Shown in pieces: positions 35,401 to 43,694 of a stretch of 64,000 bases of DNA (the stretch's first letter is position 1; each line of letters starts with the position of its first letter). A model generated the notes under the pieces. It was not told the DNA's origin. It ran no database searches and saw nothing but the letters and a program-made list of their open reading frames with translations. The translations under genes and the position numbers were made by a program. The DNA comes from Chloroflexota bacterium (GTDB taxonomy: Bacteria; Chloroflexota; Dehalococcoidia; Lucifugimonadales; JACPCK01), in the NCBI GenBank assembly GCA_016179845.1, contig JACPCK010000035.1, forward strand, positions 114,300-178,299. Reading direction: 5' to 3'.

Positions 35401-36960
35401 GTAAAGGAGCCGAGGCTTGGCAGACAGGACAGCTAGAGGGGTATCGTCTCCCATGGAGCCGACCGGTTCCCGGGCCTCCACCACCATAGGTAGGAGAACC
35501 AGGTGAAGCTCCTCGCTGGTGTAGCCGAAGGCCCTTTGCAAGGAGACGCTGGCCTCGCTGGATGCCACGGGGTTGCCGTCTACCTGGGCCAGATACTTGG
35601 GTAGAGAGAAGAGGTTCTGGGATACCCACTGCTCGTAGGGTCTCCTCTGGGCCAGCATGGTCTTCAACTCATCGTTCTTGTAAAGCTTGTGGCTGGCCAG
35701 GTCCACGGCAATCATGTGGCCCGGGCCCAGGCGGCCCTTCTCCTTGATGCGACTGTCCGGCATGTCCAGGACTCCCACCTCGGAGGCCATGACCACAGTG
35801 CCGTCATCGGTGACTTTGTAGCGCGCTGGCCGAAGCCCATTCCGGTCCAGGGCCGCGCCCACTATAACGCCATCAGAGAAGGCCAGGGCCGCCGGGCCGT
35901 CCCACGGCTCGGTGACGGTTCCATGGTATTCATAGAAAGCCTTCCAGCGGGGGTCTATGTGAGGCATGTTCTCCCAGGCCTCGGGGACCAGCATGGTCAT
36001 GACGTGAACCACATCCCTGCCACCCATGACCAGGGCTTCGAGGACATTGTCCAGGTTGGCCGAATCCGATCCGCCAGGAACGATGACGGGTGCCAGGTTC
36101 CGCACCCTATCTCCAAAGGCTGATGAGAGCAACTCCGGCTCTCTGGCCTTCATCCAGTTCTGGTTCCCCTGAAGGGTGTTTATTTCACCGTTGTGGCCAA
36201 GGAAGCGGAAGGGCTGGGCCAGGAACCAGTTGGGGAAGGTGTTGGTGGAATACCTCTGATGGAAAAGGGCCATGGCCGTCTCGTACTCCGGGTCCTGGAG
36301 GTCTAGGTAGAAGCGGGCCAGTTGAGGGGCCACCAGCATCCCCTTGTAGACAATGGTGCGATGGGAGAAAGAGGGAAAGTAGAGACCCTTGAGGCCCTCG
36401 TTCCTGGCCTGGTTTTCTATTTCCTTCCTTGTCAGGTACAGGGTCCTGGGAAAATCAGACTGGGGCAGGGCAGCAGGGCGGACCATCAGCACCTGCCGGA
36501 TATCAGGCATTGTGGCCAGCGCCCTCTCTCCCAGGGCGGAGGGGTCCACGGGGACCTTTCGCCAAAGGAGGACCGGCATGGAGTAGCGGGCCAGGGTATT
36601 ACTTACAATGGTGATGCACCTCTCCTTAGCCTCTTCTCCCTGGGGCAGGAAGACCATGCCAACAGCCAGGTCAGCCTCGTCCAGGAGGCGGAGGCCATGG
36701 CCTGCCAAGACCCTGTGGAAGAGCTTGAGGGGAATCTGGGTGAGTATTCCTGCGCCATCGCCTGTCTTGGCATCAGCGGAGACGGCGCCCCGATGGGTCA
36801 GATTGACGACAGCCTCCAGGCCCATCTGAAGCACAGCGTGAGCAGGACGGCCGTCGAGGCGAGCCACAAACCCAACGCCACAGGAGGCTCTTTCGAAGTC
36901 AGCGTTGTATAGCGGCGGCCAGAATCTTGCCCCCGGAGAAGGCTCTCGCTCTCTTCTCAT
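32407..36960 (-). CDS. gltB: Glutamate synthase large subunit
   Basis: A 1517-residue GOGAT alpha subunit that makes glutamate from glutamine and 2-oxoglutarate. The N-terminal class II amidotransferase domain opens with C27 (ERASCGVGF), the nucleophile after a 26-residue propeptide; then the central domain, the FMN/3Fe-4S synthase domain (IGCQMARQCHLNTCPVGVATQ gives the three cluster cysteines; HISGHEGGTGASPLSSIKNAG at the FMN site) and the C-terminal GXGXG beta-helix (about 1280-1480). ATG at 36960 has AAGG upstream; a GTG at 37008 with a possible site is the alternative. No gltD is visible in the window, so the small subunit or a ferredoxin donor must be encoded elsewhere. glnA lies 120 bp upstream on the same strand, and the pair probably forms the GS/GOGAT unit. 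Confidence 0.96.
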   Translation of the reverse strand: MRREREPSPGARFWPPLYNADFERASCGVGFVARLDGRPAHAVLQMGLEAVVNLTHRGAVSADAKTGDGAGILTQIPLKLFHRVLAGHGLRLLDEADLAVGMVFLPQGEEAKERCITIVSNTLARYSMPVLLWRKVPVDPSALGERALATMPDIRQVLMVRPAALPQSDFPRTLYLTRKEIENQARNEGLKGLYFPSFSHRTIVYKGMLVAPQLARFYLDLQDPEYETAMALFHQRYSTNTFPNWFLAQPFRFLGHNGEINTLQGNQNWMKAREPELLSSAFGDRVRNLAPVIVPGGSDSANLDNVLEALVMGGRDVVHVMTMLVPEAWENMPHIDPRWKAFYEYHGTVTEPWDGPAALAFSDGVIVGAALDRNGLRPARYKVTDDGTVVMASEVGVLDMPDSRIKEKGRLGPGHMIAVDLASHKLYKNDELKTMLAQRRPYEQWVSQNLFSLPKYLAQVDGNPVASSEASVSLQRAFGYTSEELHLVLLPMVVEAREPVGSMGDDTPLAVLSAKPRLLYSYFKQKFAQVTNPAIDPLREHIVMSLNTYLGARRSILEETPEHVKLVSLSSPILLDNELEALIHLTDPAFQTAVIPCLFPVKDGPQGLRLALEEVCRKAEEAVDGGKSILVLSDKGVDGEHAPVPMLLAVGAVHNHLIRIGKRMRCSIIVQSGEPREMHHMACLIGYGASAINPYLALASVKGLSQQGHGQELSLEKALSNYRKTLDKQILKIMSKMGISAVTGYHGAQIFEAIGLGPEVIELCFSGTPSLVGGIGFQEIAREILERHRHGFAREMNYLDDWGYYRFRKDGEVHGFSPLSVRALHKAVADDGSYELYQKYLDLVSSASPIALRDLLAFMPLREPVPLEEVELAQQIVKRFATGSMSLGALSPEAHETLSIAMNRMGAKSNTGEGGEDPRRYRLRMNGDSSNSKAKQVASGRFGVTPEYLAMAEELEIKMAQGSKPGEGGQLPGHKVVEHIARIRHTQPGVTLISPPPHHDIYSIEDLAQLIYDLKMANPRARVAVKLVAEAGVGTIAAGVAKGYADIVHISGHEGGTGASPLSSIKNAGSAWELGLAETQQVLVTNDLRGRVVVRADGGFRSARDVLVAALLGAEEYTFGTSALVSIGCQMARQCHLNTCPVGVATQDPELRKKFWGTPEMAVRYFFYLAEELRRTMASLGIRRLDEVIGRADLLRQKEIPGHPKANKLDLTPILTPADPTFTRPSYHVQERNNRPGEAPLDDLLLPQVLPGIMGREAVKLELPISNADRTVGARIAGEIAYRVGDRGLPDGSIELRFRGSAGQSFGAFLTRGLRLTLVGEANDYVGKGMNGGEIVVRPPEDASYHPHDNVIMGNAVLYGATGGYLFAAGRAGERFAVRNSGACAVIEGVGDHCCEYMTGGVVVVLGPTGRNFGAGMSGGAAYVLDLDNSITAKLNPEMVQASPVASLQDIETLHSMLKQHQEATGSPRVRDVLEHWDTYLPMFKIVGPRLTVAPPAPREEQRQRRDALAATRKSIP

Positions 36961-36971
36961 TAACCTTTTCC

Positions 36972-37071
36972 CACTAGACCTAGTGATACGCTGGTTGTTG
37001 AAGCCCACCTGGCTTTCCTTACTGCCTGATACAATACACCTCTCCTGCTTCCGTGGCTAAAACAGTAAGGA
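36972..37071. other. Inverted repeats in the glnA-gltB gap
   Basis: TCCTTACTG (37016-37024) and CAGTAAGGA (37063-37071) form a perfect 9-bp inverted repeat spanning most of the gap, and CACTAG/CTAGTG (36972-36985) is a smaller one next to gltB. They could form an attenuator-like stem or a regulator site between glnA and gltB. No U-tract follows, so it is not a classical terminator. Confidence 0.4.
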
Positions 37072-37080
37072 GAACAGTCC

Positions 37081-38421
37081 CTAAAGGATTGGCAGATAGC
37101 GTTTGAGCTCGTGATCGGTGACCTGGGAGCGGTAGTCGTCCCACTCGATCTTCTTGTTCTTGATCAGGCTGCCAAAGGCGTGGTCTCCCAGGGCCTTGCG
37201 GACGATCTCACTCTTCTCGGCCAGGACAATGGCCTCCCAGAGGGAGCCGGGAAGGGTACCTATGCCTCGGGCCTGCCGCTCCCTTTCAGACATCTCGTAG
37301 ACGTTCTCTTCTACAGGAGGAGGAGGCGTATATTCCTTTTCGATGCCCTCCAGGCCTGCGGCCAGCATGACGGCGAAGGCCAGATAGGGATTGCAGGCGG
37401 GGTCAGGAGCCCGGTATTCAATACGCACGGAGTCCTCACGCCCCGGCTTGTAGGCTGGGATGCGGATGAGGTCCGAGCGGTTGATGCGAGCCCAGGAGAT
37501 GTAGACCGGAGCCTCATAACCAGGCACCAGGCGTTTGTAGGAGTTGACCCACTGGTTAGTGACCAGGGTGACCTCTGGGGCATGCCTCATCAGGCCGGCG
37601 ATATACATGCGGGCCACCTTGGAAAGCTTCCAGGGTTCCTCAGAGCCGTAGAATGCGTTCTTGCTGCCGCGGAAGAGGGACTGGTGCACATGCATCCCGG
37701 AGCCGTTGATCCCTGACACCGGCTTGGGCATGAAAGTGGCGTAGGCACCGTGCTTTAGGGCGATCTCCTTGACAACTAGCCGGTGAGTCATCACGGTGTC
37801 AGCCATGGTCAGGGCATCGGTATAACGGAGGTCAATCTCATGCTGGGAGGTCGCCACCTCATGGTGAGAGTACTCCACTGGTATCCCCATCTCCTCCAGC
37901 ATCAGGACGGTCTCCCGGCGCAGCTCTGTGGCCAGGTCCAGGGGAGTCTGGTCGAAGTAGCCCCCATGATCCAGGGGAACGGTGGACTGGGAGTCCTTGA
38001 AGTAGAAGAACTCCAGCTCCGGGCCCACGTAGAAGGTGTAACCCAGCCCCGCTGCCCGCTCCAGGTTCCGCTTGAGGATCTGGCGGGGGTCCCCCTCGAA
38101 GGACTTGCCATCTGGGGTGAGGACATCACAGAACATACGGGCCACGGCGTTTTCCTTGGGCCGCCATGGAAGGATACGGAAGGTTGAGGGGTCAGGCATG
38201 GCTACCATATCGGACTCGTCGATCCGTGCAAAGCCCTGGATGGAAGAGCCATCGAACCCCATGCCATCCAGGAGGGCATGTTCCAGCTCGGCCACGGTAA
38301 TGGCAAAGCCTTTGAGAGCCCCGAGGATGTCGGTGAACCAGAGGCGGATGAACCTTACATCCTGCTCCCGGGACGTTCTAAGGACAAACTCAATGGCTTC
38401 GTTCTTGTTTGGTGTCGCCAT
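37081..38421 (-). CDS. glnA: Glutamine synthetase type I (short form)
   Basis: A 446-residue GSI without the 25-residue insert or an obvious adenylylation Tyr loop, thus resembling GSI-alpha. Motifs: GFDGSSIQGFARIDESDM (substrate latch), YVGPELEFFYF (metal site), SHHEVATSQHEIDLRY, KPVSGINGSGMHVHQS and NRSDLIRIP (Arg for glutamate). It joins ammonia to glutamate with ATP in the cytoplasm. ATG 38421 with GGAG six bases upstream. It sits 120 bp before gltB and 235 bp after a second, longer GS gene on the same strand. A consensus promoter is just upstream. Confidence 0.95.
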   Translation of the reverse strand: MATPNKNEAIEFVLRTSREQDVRFIRLWFTDILGALKGFAITVAELEHALLDGMGFDGSSIQGFARIDESDMVAMPDPSTFRILPWRPKENAVARMFCDVLTPDGKSFEGDPRQILKRNLERAAGLGYTFYVGPELEFFYFKDSQSTVPLDHGGYFDQTPLDLATELRRETVLMLEEMGIPVEYSHHEVATSQHEIDLRYTDALTMADTVMTHRLVVKEIALKHGAYATFMPKPVSGINGSGMHVHQSLFRGSKNAFYGSEEPWKLSKVARMYIAGLMRHAPEVTLVTNQWVNSYKRLVPGYEAPVYISWARINRSDLIRIPAYKPGREDSVRIEYRAPDPACNPYLAFAVMLAAGLEGIEKEYTPPPPVEENVYEMSERERQARGIGTLPGSLWEAIVLAEKSEIVRKALGDHAFGSLIKNKKIEWDDYRSQVTDHELKRYLPIL

Positions 38422-38502
38422 TTCTGACTCCAGAGGCCGTTTTCGTCGCCACTCCCCGGATACTGGTGTGAAGTAGAAAGGCACCCTCCGAGGTAACCCC
38501 AG

Positions 38503-38531
38503 ACCTTAGCAAATTGTGAAGATGTTGTCAA
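38503..38531 (-). promoter_or_regulatory. Promoter of the short glnA
   Basis: Minus strand TTGACA, 17-base spacer, TAAGGT; about 75 bases before the ATG at 38421. The rest of this 235-bp gap is GC-rich and shows no gene. Confidence 0.6.
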
Positions 38532-38655
38532 TAGCTACAAGAGGTATCGTGAAATCCTTCTCAATACTCCCGCAAGGGGCGCCCCCTCCCGCGCTCTCTC
38601 TTCAGCCAGGGAGAGGTCGGCCCCGCTGCTCGGGTAGCCTGAGGCCCCCTATCGC

Positions 38656-40107
38656 TTACGCGTCCAGGTACAGGAAGAACTCGTATGGATGGGGCCGCAG
38701 CCGTACGAGGTCGATCTCCCTCCGCTTTAGTCGAATCCACGTATCCACAAGGTCTTCAGTGAAGACACCGCCCCGCAGAAGGAAGTCGTGATCCTCCTCC
38801 AGAGCGTCAACGGACTCTCCCAGGCTACCGGGAGTCTGCTTGACCCGGCTTGCCTCCTCTGGGGAGAGGGCGTAGATGTCCTTGTCCACCGGCTCCCCCG
38901 GGTCGATCTTGTTGACGATTCCATCGAGGCCGGCCATGAGCATAGCGGCAAAGGCCAGGTAGGGGTTGCAGGTGGGATCGGGGCATCGGTACTCTACCCT
39001 CTTGGATTCAGGGGTATTGTAGTACATAGGGATACGGGCACAAGCGGAGCGATTCCGCTGAGAGTAGACCAGGTTCACCGGGGCCTCGAAGCCAGGCACC
39101 AGGCGCCGGTAGGAGTTGGTGGTGGGGGCGCAGATGGCGAGGAGAGCGTCCGAGTGCTTGAGAAGGCCACCGATGTACCAAATCCCCATCTGGGACATTC
39201 CAGCATAGCCCTCTGGGTCCGAGAAGAGGGGTCTTCGGTTCTTCCACAGGGACTGGTGGGTATGCATACCGGAACCGTTGTCGCCGAAGAGAGGCTTGGG
39301 CATGAAGGTAGCAACCTTGCCGTGGGCCCTGGCCACATTCCTGACGATGTATTTGTAGGCCATGACGTTGTCGGCCATCCTGGTCAAGGTGCTGTAGACC
39401 ATATCTATCTCTGCCTGGCCAGCAGTAGCCACCTCGTGGTGATGCTTCTCCACCTTTATGCCGAAGCCCGCCATCTTCAGGGCCATTTCAGAGCGCATAT
39501 CCTGGAAGGTGTCGACAGGTGGCGTCGGAAAATACCCTTCTTTGTAGCGAGGCTTGTAGGCCAGGTTCTTCTCATCGTTCCTGCCCGAGTTCCAGATACC
39601 CTCCTCCGAATCTATGTAATAGTAGCCCGAGTGAGCGTTCTGGTCGAAGCGGGCCGAGTCAAATACGAAGAACTCCAGCTCGGGTCCCCAGTAGCTCAGA
39701 TCGGCCAGGCCTGTAGTCTTCAGAAACTCCTCCGCCTTGCGGGCGATGAAGCGGGGGTCCCTGGAGTAGTCGTGGGGTCCCGGCTCCTTCACGTCGCAGA
39801 TGAGGCTCAATGTGGGTATGGTGAGGAAGGGATCAACCGTCGCAGTCGAGGGGTCTGGCACCAGGAGCATGTCTGACTCGTGGATCTCCTGGAAACCCCG
39901 AATGGAGGAGCCATCGAAACCGGTCCCCTCAGTGAAAAGCTCCTCAGTGAGCTGATCGACAGGGATGCTCAGGTGCTGCAGGGTACCGAGAAGGTCGGTG
40001 AACTTGAGGTCCACCATCTTTATATTGTTGTTACTGGCTAGCTGGATGACCTCCGCTGGGGTCCGCCCGTCAGCCTTCAGTGAACGCCGTGTCCTGCCTC
40101 TAGCCAT
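38656..40107 (-). CDS. glnA: Glutamine synthetase type I (long form, GSI-beta-like)
   Basis: A 483-residue GSI with the extra segment typical of GSI-beta (about 161-192, [15 protein letters not shown] and following) and the adenylylation-type tyrosine Y412 in DIYALSPEE, the position of the modified Tyr397 in enteric enzymes. Core motifs: [77 protein letters not shown] precedes the ATG. No glnE is in the window, so modification cannot be confirmed. Upstream are four half-sites at 11-bp spacing that look like a GlnR operator. With the short GS and gltB it makes a nitrogen-assimilation cluster. Confidence 0.94.
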   Translation of the reverse strand: MARGRTRRSLKADGRTPAEVIQLASNNNIKMVDLKFTDLLGTLQHLSIPVDQLTEELFTEGTGFDGSSIRGFQEIHESDMLLVPDPSTATVDPFLTIPTLSLICDVKEPGPHDYSRDPRFIARKAEEFLKTTGLADLSYWGPELEFFVFDSARFDQNAHSGYYYIDSEEGIWNSGRNDEKNLAYKPRYKEGYFPTPPVDTFQDMRSEMALKMAGFGIKVEKHHHEVATAGQAEIDMVYSTLTRMADNVMAYKYIVRNVARAHGKVATFMPKPLFGDNGSGMHTHQSLWKNRRPLFSDPEGYAGMSQMGIWYIGGLLKHSDALLAICAPTTNSYRRLVPGFEAPVNLVYSQRNRSACARIPMYYNTPESKRVEYRCPDPTCNPYLAFAAMLMAGLDGIVNKIDPGEPVDKDIYALSPEEASRVKQTPGSLGESVDALEEDHDFLLRGGVFTEDLVDTWIRLKRREIDLVRLRPHPYEFFLYLDA

Positions 40108-40170
40108 TGCGCCTTACCCTCCTCGCTCCAGCGATTTCTTGCAATATAGGCAATACTCTACGGACTTCGT

Positions 40171-40208
40171 ATTTCCAAAGTGTTAAGGAGTTGTTACGAT
40201 TCTGTTAC
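40171..40208 (-). promoter_or_regulatory. GlnR-like operator: four half-sites with 11-bp period
   Basis: On the minus strand GTAAC, GTAAC, TTAAC and GAAAT follow each other with exactly six bases between them (half-sites at 40204-40208, 40193-40197, 40182-40186 and 40171-40175). This fits the actinobacterial GlnR box, gTnAC-n6-GaAAC repeated twice, bound by OmpR-family dimers. It ends 64 bases before the long glnA ATG. Confidence 0.55.
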
Positions 40209-40258
40209 ATGCCTCACACTCTCTGGGCCGGCACAAAGGGGCAGGGAGAGAGTAACAA

Positions 40259-41521
40259 TTAGGCTTTAGGCGGGAGCGCTTTTCGCGCCTGGCGAATTAC
40301 GCCCAGGAGGAGCAAGGCCAAAGCCACAGCAGCCCCCGCCACCACTAGAGGCAGGAGCCACGGGAACCGCTCGCTTACTGGCGCCAGCTTCTCTACAAAG
40401 GCGGCGTTGGACTCCCGAGGCCCAAGCTGGGCCTGAGGTAGACCACCGGTGAGCAGATAGGGCAGGACCTTTTCAATATCGTAGGAGGGGCGGCTGGCAT
40501 CGCTGTTGCCAAAGTACAGCTTGTAGCCCTGGCCCGGCCGGGCCTGGAAGATGAGCCTCCGCTGTACTCCATTGACCTCCAGCCTGGCCACATTCAAAGG
40601 AGGGTTGTCCTGGTCATGGATGTTCACGCGAAGGTACTGCCAGGTGGTCTCAGGGTATGGGACGGACAGGTCTTTACCCACGAACTTCGGGGTATCGAAA
40701 CTGTAGACGGGGCTCCCTGGGCCAAGGCGGGTCCACGCCTTCCTGTCCTCGCTGGCCTCGATGGTAACCTGTCGATAGAAATTGACCTGGGATATATCCA
40801 AGGAGATGCAGGAGGTTGGTATTCCCTTAGCTCTTAGGGCCAGGACGAGGTAGCTGAGCTTATTCTGGGCGTCCCTTCCCTGCTCCAGAACGGTGGCAGG
40901 GTAGAGGGTCTCTACCGCTGGGACCTCCTTCACGTGGGCCACGGCGACCCCCCTCACATCAAGGGGGCCACCTTCGGCTTCCGGGATCCGTACCCGAACG
41001 TAGCGGGCCGTCGTCTCCGGGTAGGTGACGTTGGTGCGAATCTGCCTGAAGGTGCCGCCTTCCAGGGTGACGTCAAAGATCTGCCCCTCCGCCACCTGAG
41101 TCCAGTTGACGTTGTTACTACTGGTCTCTACCACGGCTTTCCGAAGGAAGTCTCTGGTGGCGACGGATATCTCTATCTGGTTGTGGAGGACCCCCTCGCG
41201 TCCCAGGTCTGCCACCAGGAAAGAGTACTGGCCTGGCAGGTAGCCCCTGTCCTGTATGAAAGCTGAGATGACGGCTCTCTCCTGTGTGCCGCGGGCGATC
41301 TCCAGCTTATAGGGGACCTCTTCCTCTTCAGAGCTGATCAGGCGCAGGTCGGCCAGCCCAGGGGCAGAGCCGCCAAAGACCTCCAGATCAAGGACCATCT
41401 CTACCAGGCCCTCCTGTGTCAGCCCTGAGGGGAGGGCTACCAGCTTAAAGTAGCGCCAGCCCCGTGGCGAGAAGTCAGCGGAAGCCCGGGAGGGTACAAG
41501 TAGAAGGACGATAGCTATCAT
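40259..41521 (-). CDS. DUF3999-like exported membrane protein with discoidin-like repeats
   Basis: A 420-residue protein with an N-terminal signal (MIAIVLLLVPSRASA), two or three beta-rich modules carrying the same pattern (VTxEASxDxxxWTxL ... VPYPETTxxYLRVxI: seen at about 130-200 and 275-340) and one C-terminal membrane helix (LLPLVVAGAAVALALLLLGVI) with a basic tail. This resembles DUF3999 proteins, which often sit beside DUF2339 membrane proteins, as here. The repeated module resembles F5/8-type (discoidin) carbohydrate-binding folds, by inference from pattern. The frame is open upstream into the DUF2339 gene; ATG 41521 fits the signal peptide, GTG 41530 is possible. It lies 40 bp downstream of that gene. 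Confidence 0.7.
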   Translation of the reverse strand: MIAIVLLLVPSRASADFSPRGWRYFKLVALPSGLTQEGLVEMVLDLEVFGGSAPGLADLRLISSEEEEVPYKLEIARGTQERAVISAFIQDRGYLPGQYSFLVADLGREGVLHNQIEISVATRDFLRKAVVETSSNNVNWTQVAEGQIFDVTLEGGTFRQIRTNVTYPETTARYVRVRIPEAEGGPLDVRGVAVAHVKEVPAVETLYPATVLEQGRDAQNKLSYLVLALRAKGIPTSCISLDISQVNFYRQVTIEASEDRKAWTRLGPGSPVYSFDTPKFVGKDLSVPYPETTWQYLRVNIHDQDNPPLNVARLEVNGVQRRLIFQARPGQGYKLYFGNSDASRPSYDIEKVLPYLLTGGLPQAQLGPRESNAAFVEKLAPVSERFPWLLPLVVAGAAVALALLLLGVIRQARKALPPKA

Positions 41522-41561
41522 GAGGGTCACACGAACCAAATGGCAGAAAATCGGAGAGCGC

Positions 41562-43517
41562 CTAGGGCTGCTCAATGAGAAAACCTCGGATAGCCTTGCT
41601 GTAGCGCTGATAGAGGTAGCCGCCCACCACCAACACGATACCCAGGCTGATGAAGGCGGCGACTCGATATCCTCGCTCCAGGCTGAAGACGTCCAGCACA
41701 AAGAGCTTGGCTACAGCAATGGCCAGCAGGGCCAGCCCACCCAGTCTCGTGGTCCGGGACCGGGCGACGATGCCGATCACCAGCAGGAGGGAGGCATAGG
41801 CTGTCCACAGAAGGGTCAGGGAGAGGTTTCTTACATCCTCCAGTCCGGATACGGCGCGGGGCCTGCCTTCCAGGTAAGCGTCATCGATTCGCCTGTCCAG
41901 GTACTGGAACAGGTCCGCGCTGAGGATGCCGATGGTGAAGAGGTTGGCTCCGATGGCGAAGGAGGGCGCAAGATAGGTCTCCCATCCCCGGAGGTCTGCC
42001 CGTCGCCGCCAGAGCAGGTAGGCCGAGAGGTAGGCAGCCCCTATCGCCACGGCATAGGCCAGGAACCGCTCGTTGAGGATGGGCCGGAAGCCTCGGGTAG
42101 GGACGTCCGTGTCGAAGAAGAGGAGGCGCCACACAGTGATGGCAAAGACGGCCAGGGCAAAGAGCCTGAGCCTGGGCATTCTGACGGTGAAGGAGAGCCA
42201 GACGAGGACCACGCCCTCAGCGGCCCAGGCCACGGTGGTCCAGGCGCGGTCGCCTAGCTGGACGGGGACGGCGACGGTGAGGAACACCAGGGCTATGCCC
42301 AGGGCCAGGAAGCTTACATAGACGTGAGAGCCGCTCCTGAGGAGAGCGGCGTAGGCCAGGAGCGCGTAGAAGAGGGCCAAGACCAGCGTGAAGCCACCGA
42401 GCCACAGCCTGAAGTCCTCGAACAGGAGCCCGTAGCTGATGCCGTAGTAGAAGGCGGCGTTGAGCACCATGAGGGCCTGGTCCGCCGGAGTCGGGGCGCG
42501 GCGCCACACTATATGGAAGAGGGTAGTGGCGCCGGCAAAGATGAGGAACATAACGGTCAGGCCTCCCACGGAGGTCAGCAGGCTGACCCTGTCGCCGAAC
42601 TCACCCTCCCAGATACCGAAGGAGACCAGGGATGCTATCAACCCCAGAAGGGTGAGCCAGCGCCAGTTGCGGAAGGTGGCCAGGGCTAGGACACCCATGT
42701 CCACGGCCATGACATAGACCAGAAGCTGGGCGCTGCGGTCTGCACCTATGGGCCCGGCCGCAGCCCTGTTGAAGCCACCCAGCAGGAAGGGAGCGGCGAA
42801 GGCGCCAATCATACCGATGACGGCCAGGGCCATGGATCCGTAGCGGAGGGCCAGGCCCGCCGCCGTCACGCTGACCAGAAGCAAGAAGACCACTGCCCAG
42901 TTGAAGGCGATCAACTCGTAGAAGACCAGGGCGGCAAAGATGGAGAGGTAGAGAATAGCGATGCCGCCGCCAGTCAGGGCCTGGGCGAGGGCCGGGTAGC
43001 GTCTTTGCCAGTACTCGCCGGCCCCCAGCAGGGCCACGCCACCCACCAGGCCCAGGACCACCCGGCCTGTGGGGCCGATCCACTGGTTATCAAAGGCCAG
43101 CTTCAGGAAGAAGCCCATCCCAATGATCAGCGCCACCACGCCGATGCGGGCCAGCCAGTTGCCCCCCAGAACCTGCTCCCAGTCCAGGCGCCCTATCCTG
43201 TCGAAGATGTCCTCGCCTTCGCCTCCAGGGGCCAAGGCAGGCTCCGCCACCGGCATGGCCGGCGAGGGGGTGAGGGGCTGAAGAGGAGGGGGAGGCTGAG
43301 CGGGAACAATGCCCTGGGAGCGCTCCAGGGCCGCCACCCGGTCTGTAAGCTGGATGAGAGTACGCTGGAGAAAATCTAACCTACTCTGTAGGGCCTGGAC
43401 TTGCTCCTGTGGTCCTCCGCCCTGGCCGGTGTCTGCCCGGATGGCCAGGGGTGAGCCGCAGAAGATACAGAAGCGGCCGTCCTCAGGGTTCTCTCTATTG
43501 CAGATGGGACAGCGCAT
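41562..43517 (-). CDS. DUF2339 multi-pass membrane protein with N-terminal zinc ribbon
   Basis: A 651-residue protein. It begins with a zinc ribbon (C3-x2-C6, C17-x2-C20), then a coiled coil (about 36-65, LQSRLDFLQRTLIQLTDRVAALE), a Pro-rich spacer and about twenty hydrophobic segments, starting with the DUF2339 signature WEQVLGGNWLARIGVVALIIGMGFFLKLAFDNQWIGPTGRV. GGGGGAG lies nine bases before ATG 43517; a TTG two codons earlier is possible. DUF2339 function is not established. With the DUF3999-like gene just downstream it forms a conserved-looking two-gene unit, perhaps a cell-envelope polymer or sensing system. Confidence 0.85.
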   Translation of the reverse strand: MRCPICNRENPEDGRFCIFCGSPLAIRADTGQGGGPQEQVQALQSRLDFLQRTLIQLTDRVAALERSQGIVPAQPPPPLQPLTPSPAMPVAEPALAPGGEGEDIFDRIGRLDWEQVLGGNWLARIGVVALIIGMGFFLKLAFDNQWIGPTGRVVLGLVGGVALLGAGEYWQRRYPALAQALTGGGIAILYLSIFAALVFYELIAFNWAVVFLLLVSVTAAGLALRYGSMALAVIGMIGAFAAPFLLGGFNRAAAGPIGADRSAQLLVYVMAVDMGVLALATFRNWRWLTLLGLIASLVSFGIWEGEFGDRVSLLTSVGGLTVMFLIFAGATTLFHIVWRRAPTPADQALMVLNAAFYYGISYGLLFEDFRLWLGGFTLVLALFYALLAYAALLRSGSHVYVSFLALGIALVFLTVAVPVQLGDRAWTTVAWAAEGVVLVWLSFTVRMPRLRLFALAVFAITVWRLLFFDTDVPTRGFRPILNERFLAYAVAIGAAYLSAYLLWRRRADLRGWETYLAPSFAIGANLFTIGILSADLFQYLDRRIDDAYLEGRPRAVSGLEDVRNLSLTLLWTAYASLLLVIGIVARSRTTRLGGLALLAIAVAKLFVLDVFSLERGYRVAAFISLGIVLVVGGYLYQRYSKAIRGFLIEQP

Positions 43518-43633
43518 GATCAAAAGCTCCCCCTAAAGACTGGAGCAACCACCCCCTGTCAACCTCACGCTCGATTCCTCACCGCAAAGGTCTCAGCTAT
43601 TCTATCACACCACCCATTGTCATAAGACCCATA

Positions 43634-43663
43634 TTGACAGCGCCGGTGCTATACAGCTATAAC
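43634..43663 (+). promoter_or_regulatory. Promoter of the MerR-HTH/RAM regulator
   Basis: TTGACA, an 18-base spacer and TATAAC, about 30 bases before the first possible start codon. Confidence 0.6.
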
Positions 43664-43694
43664 GTTCAAGAATAGACTTAGACATCTGGGGGTA

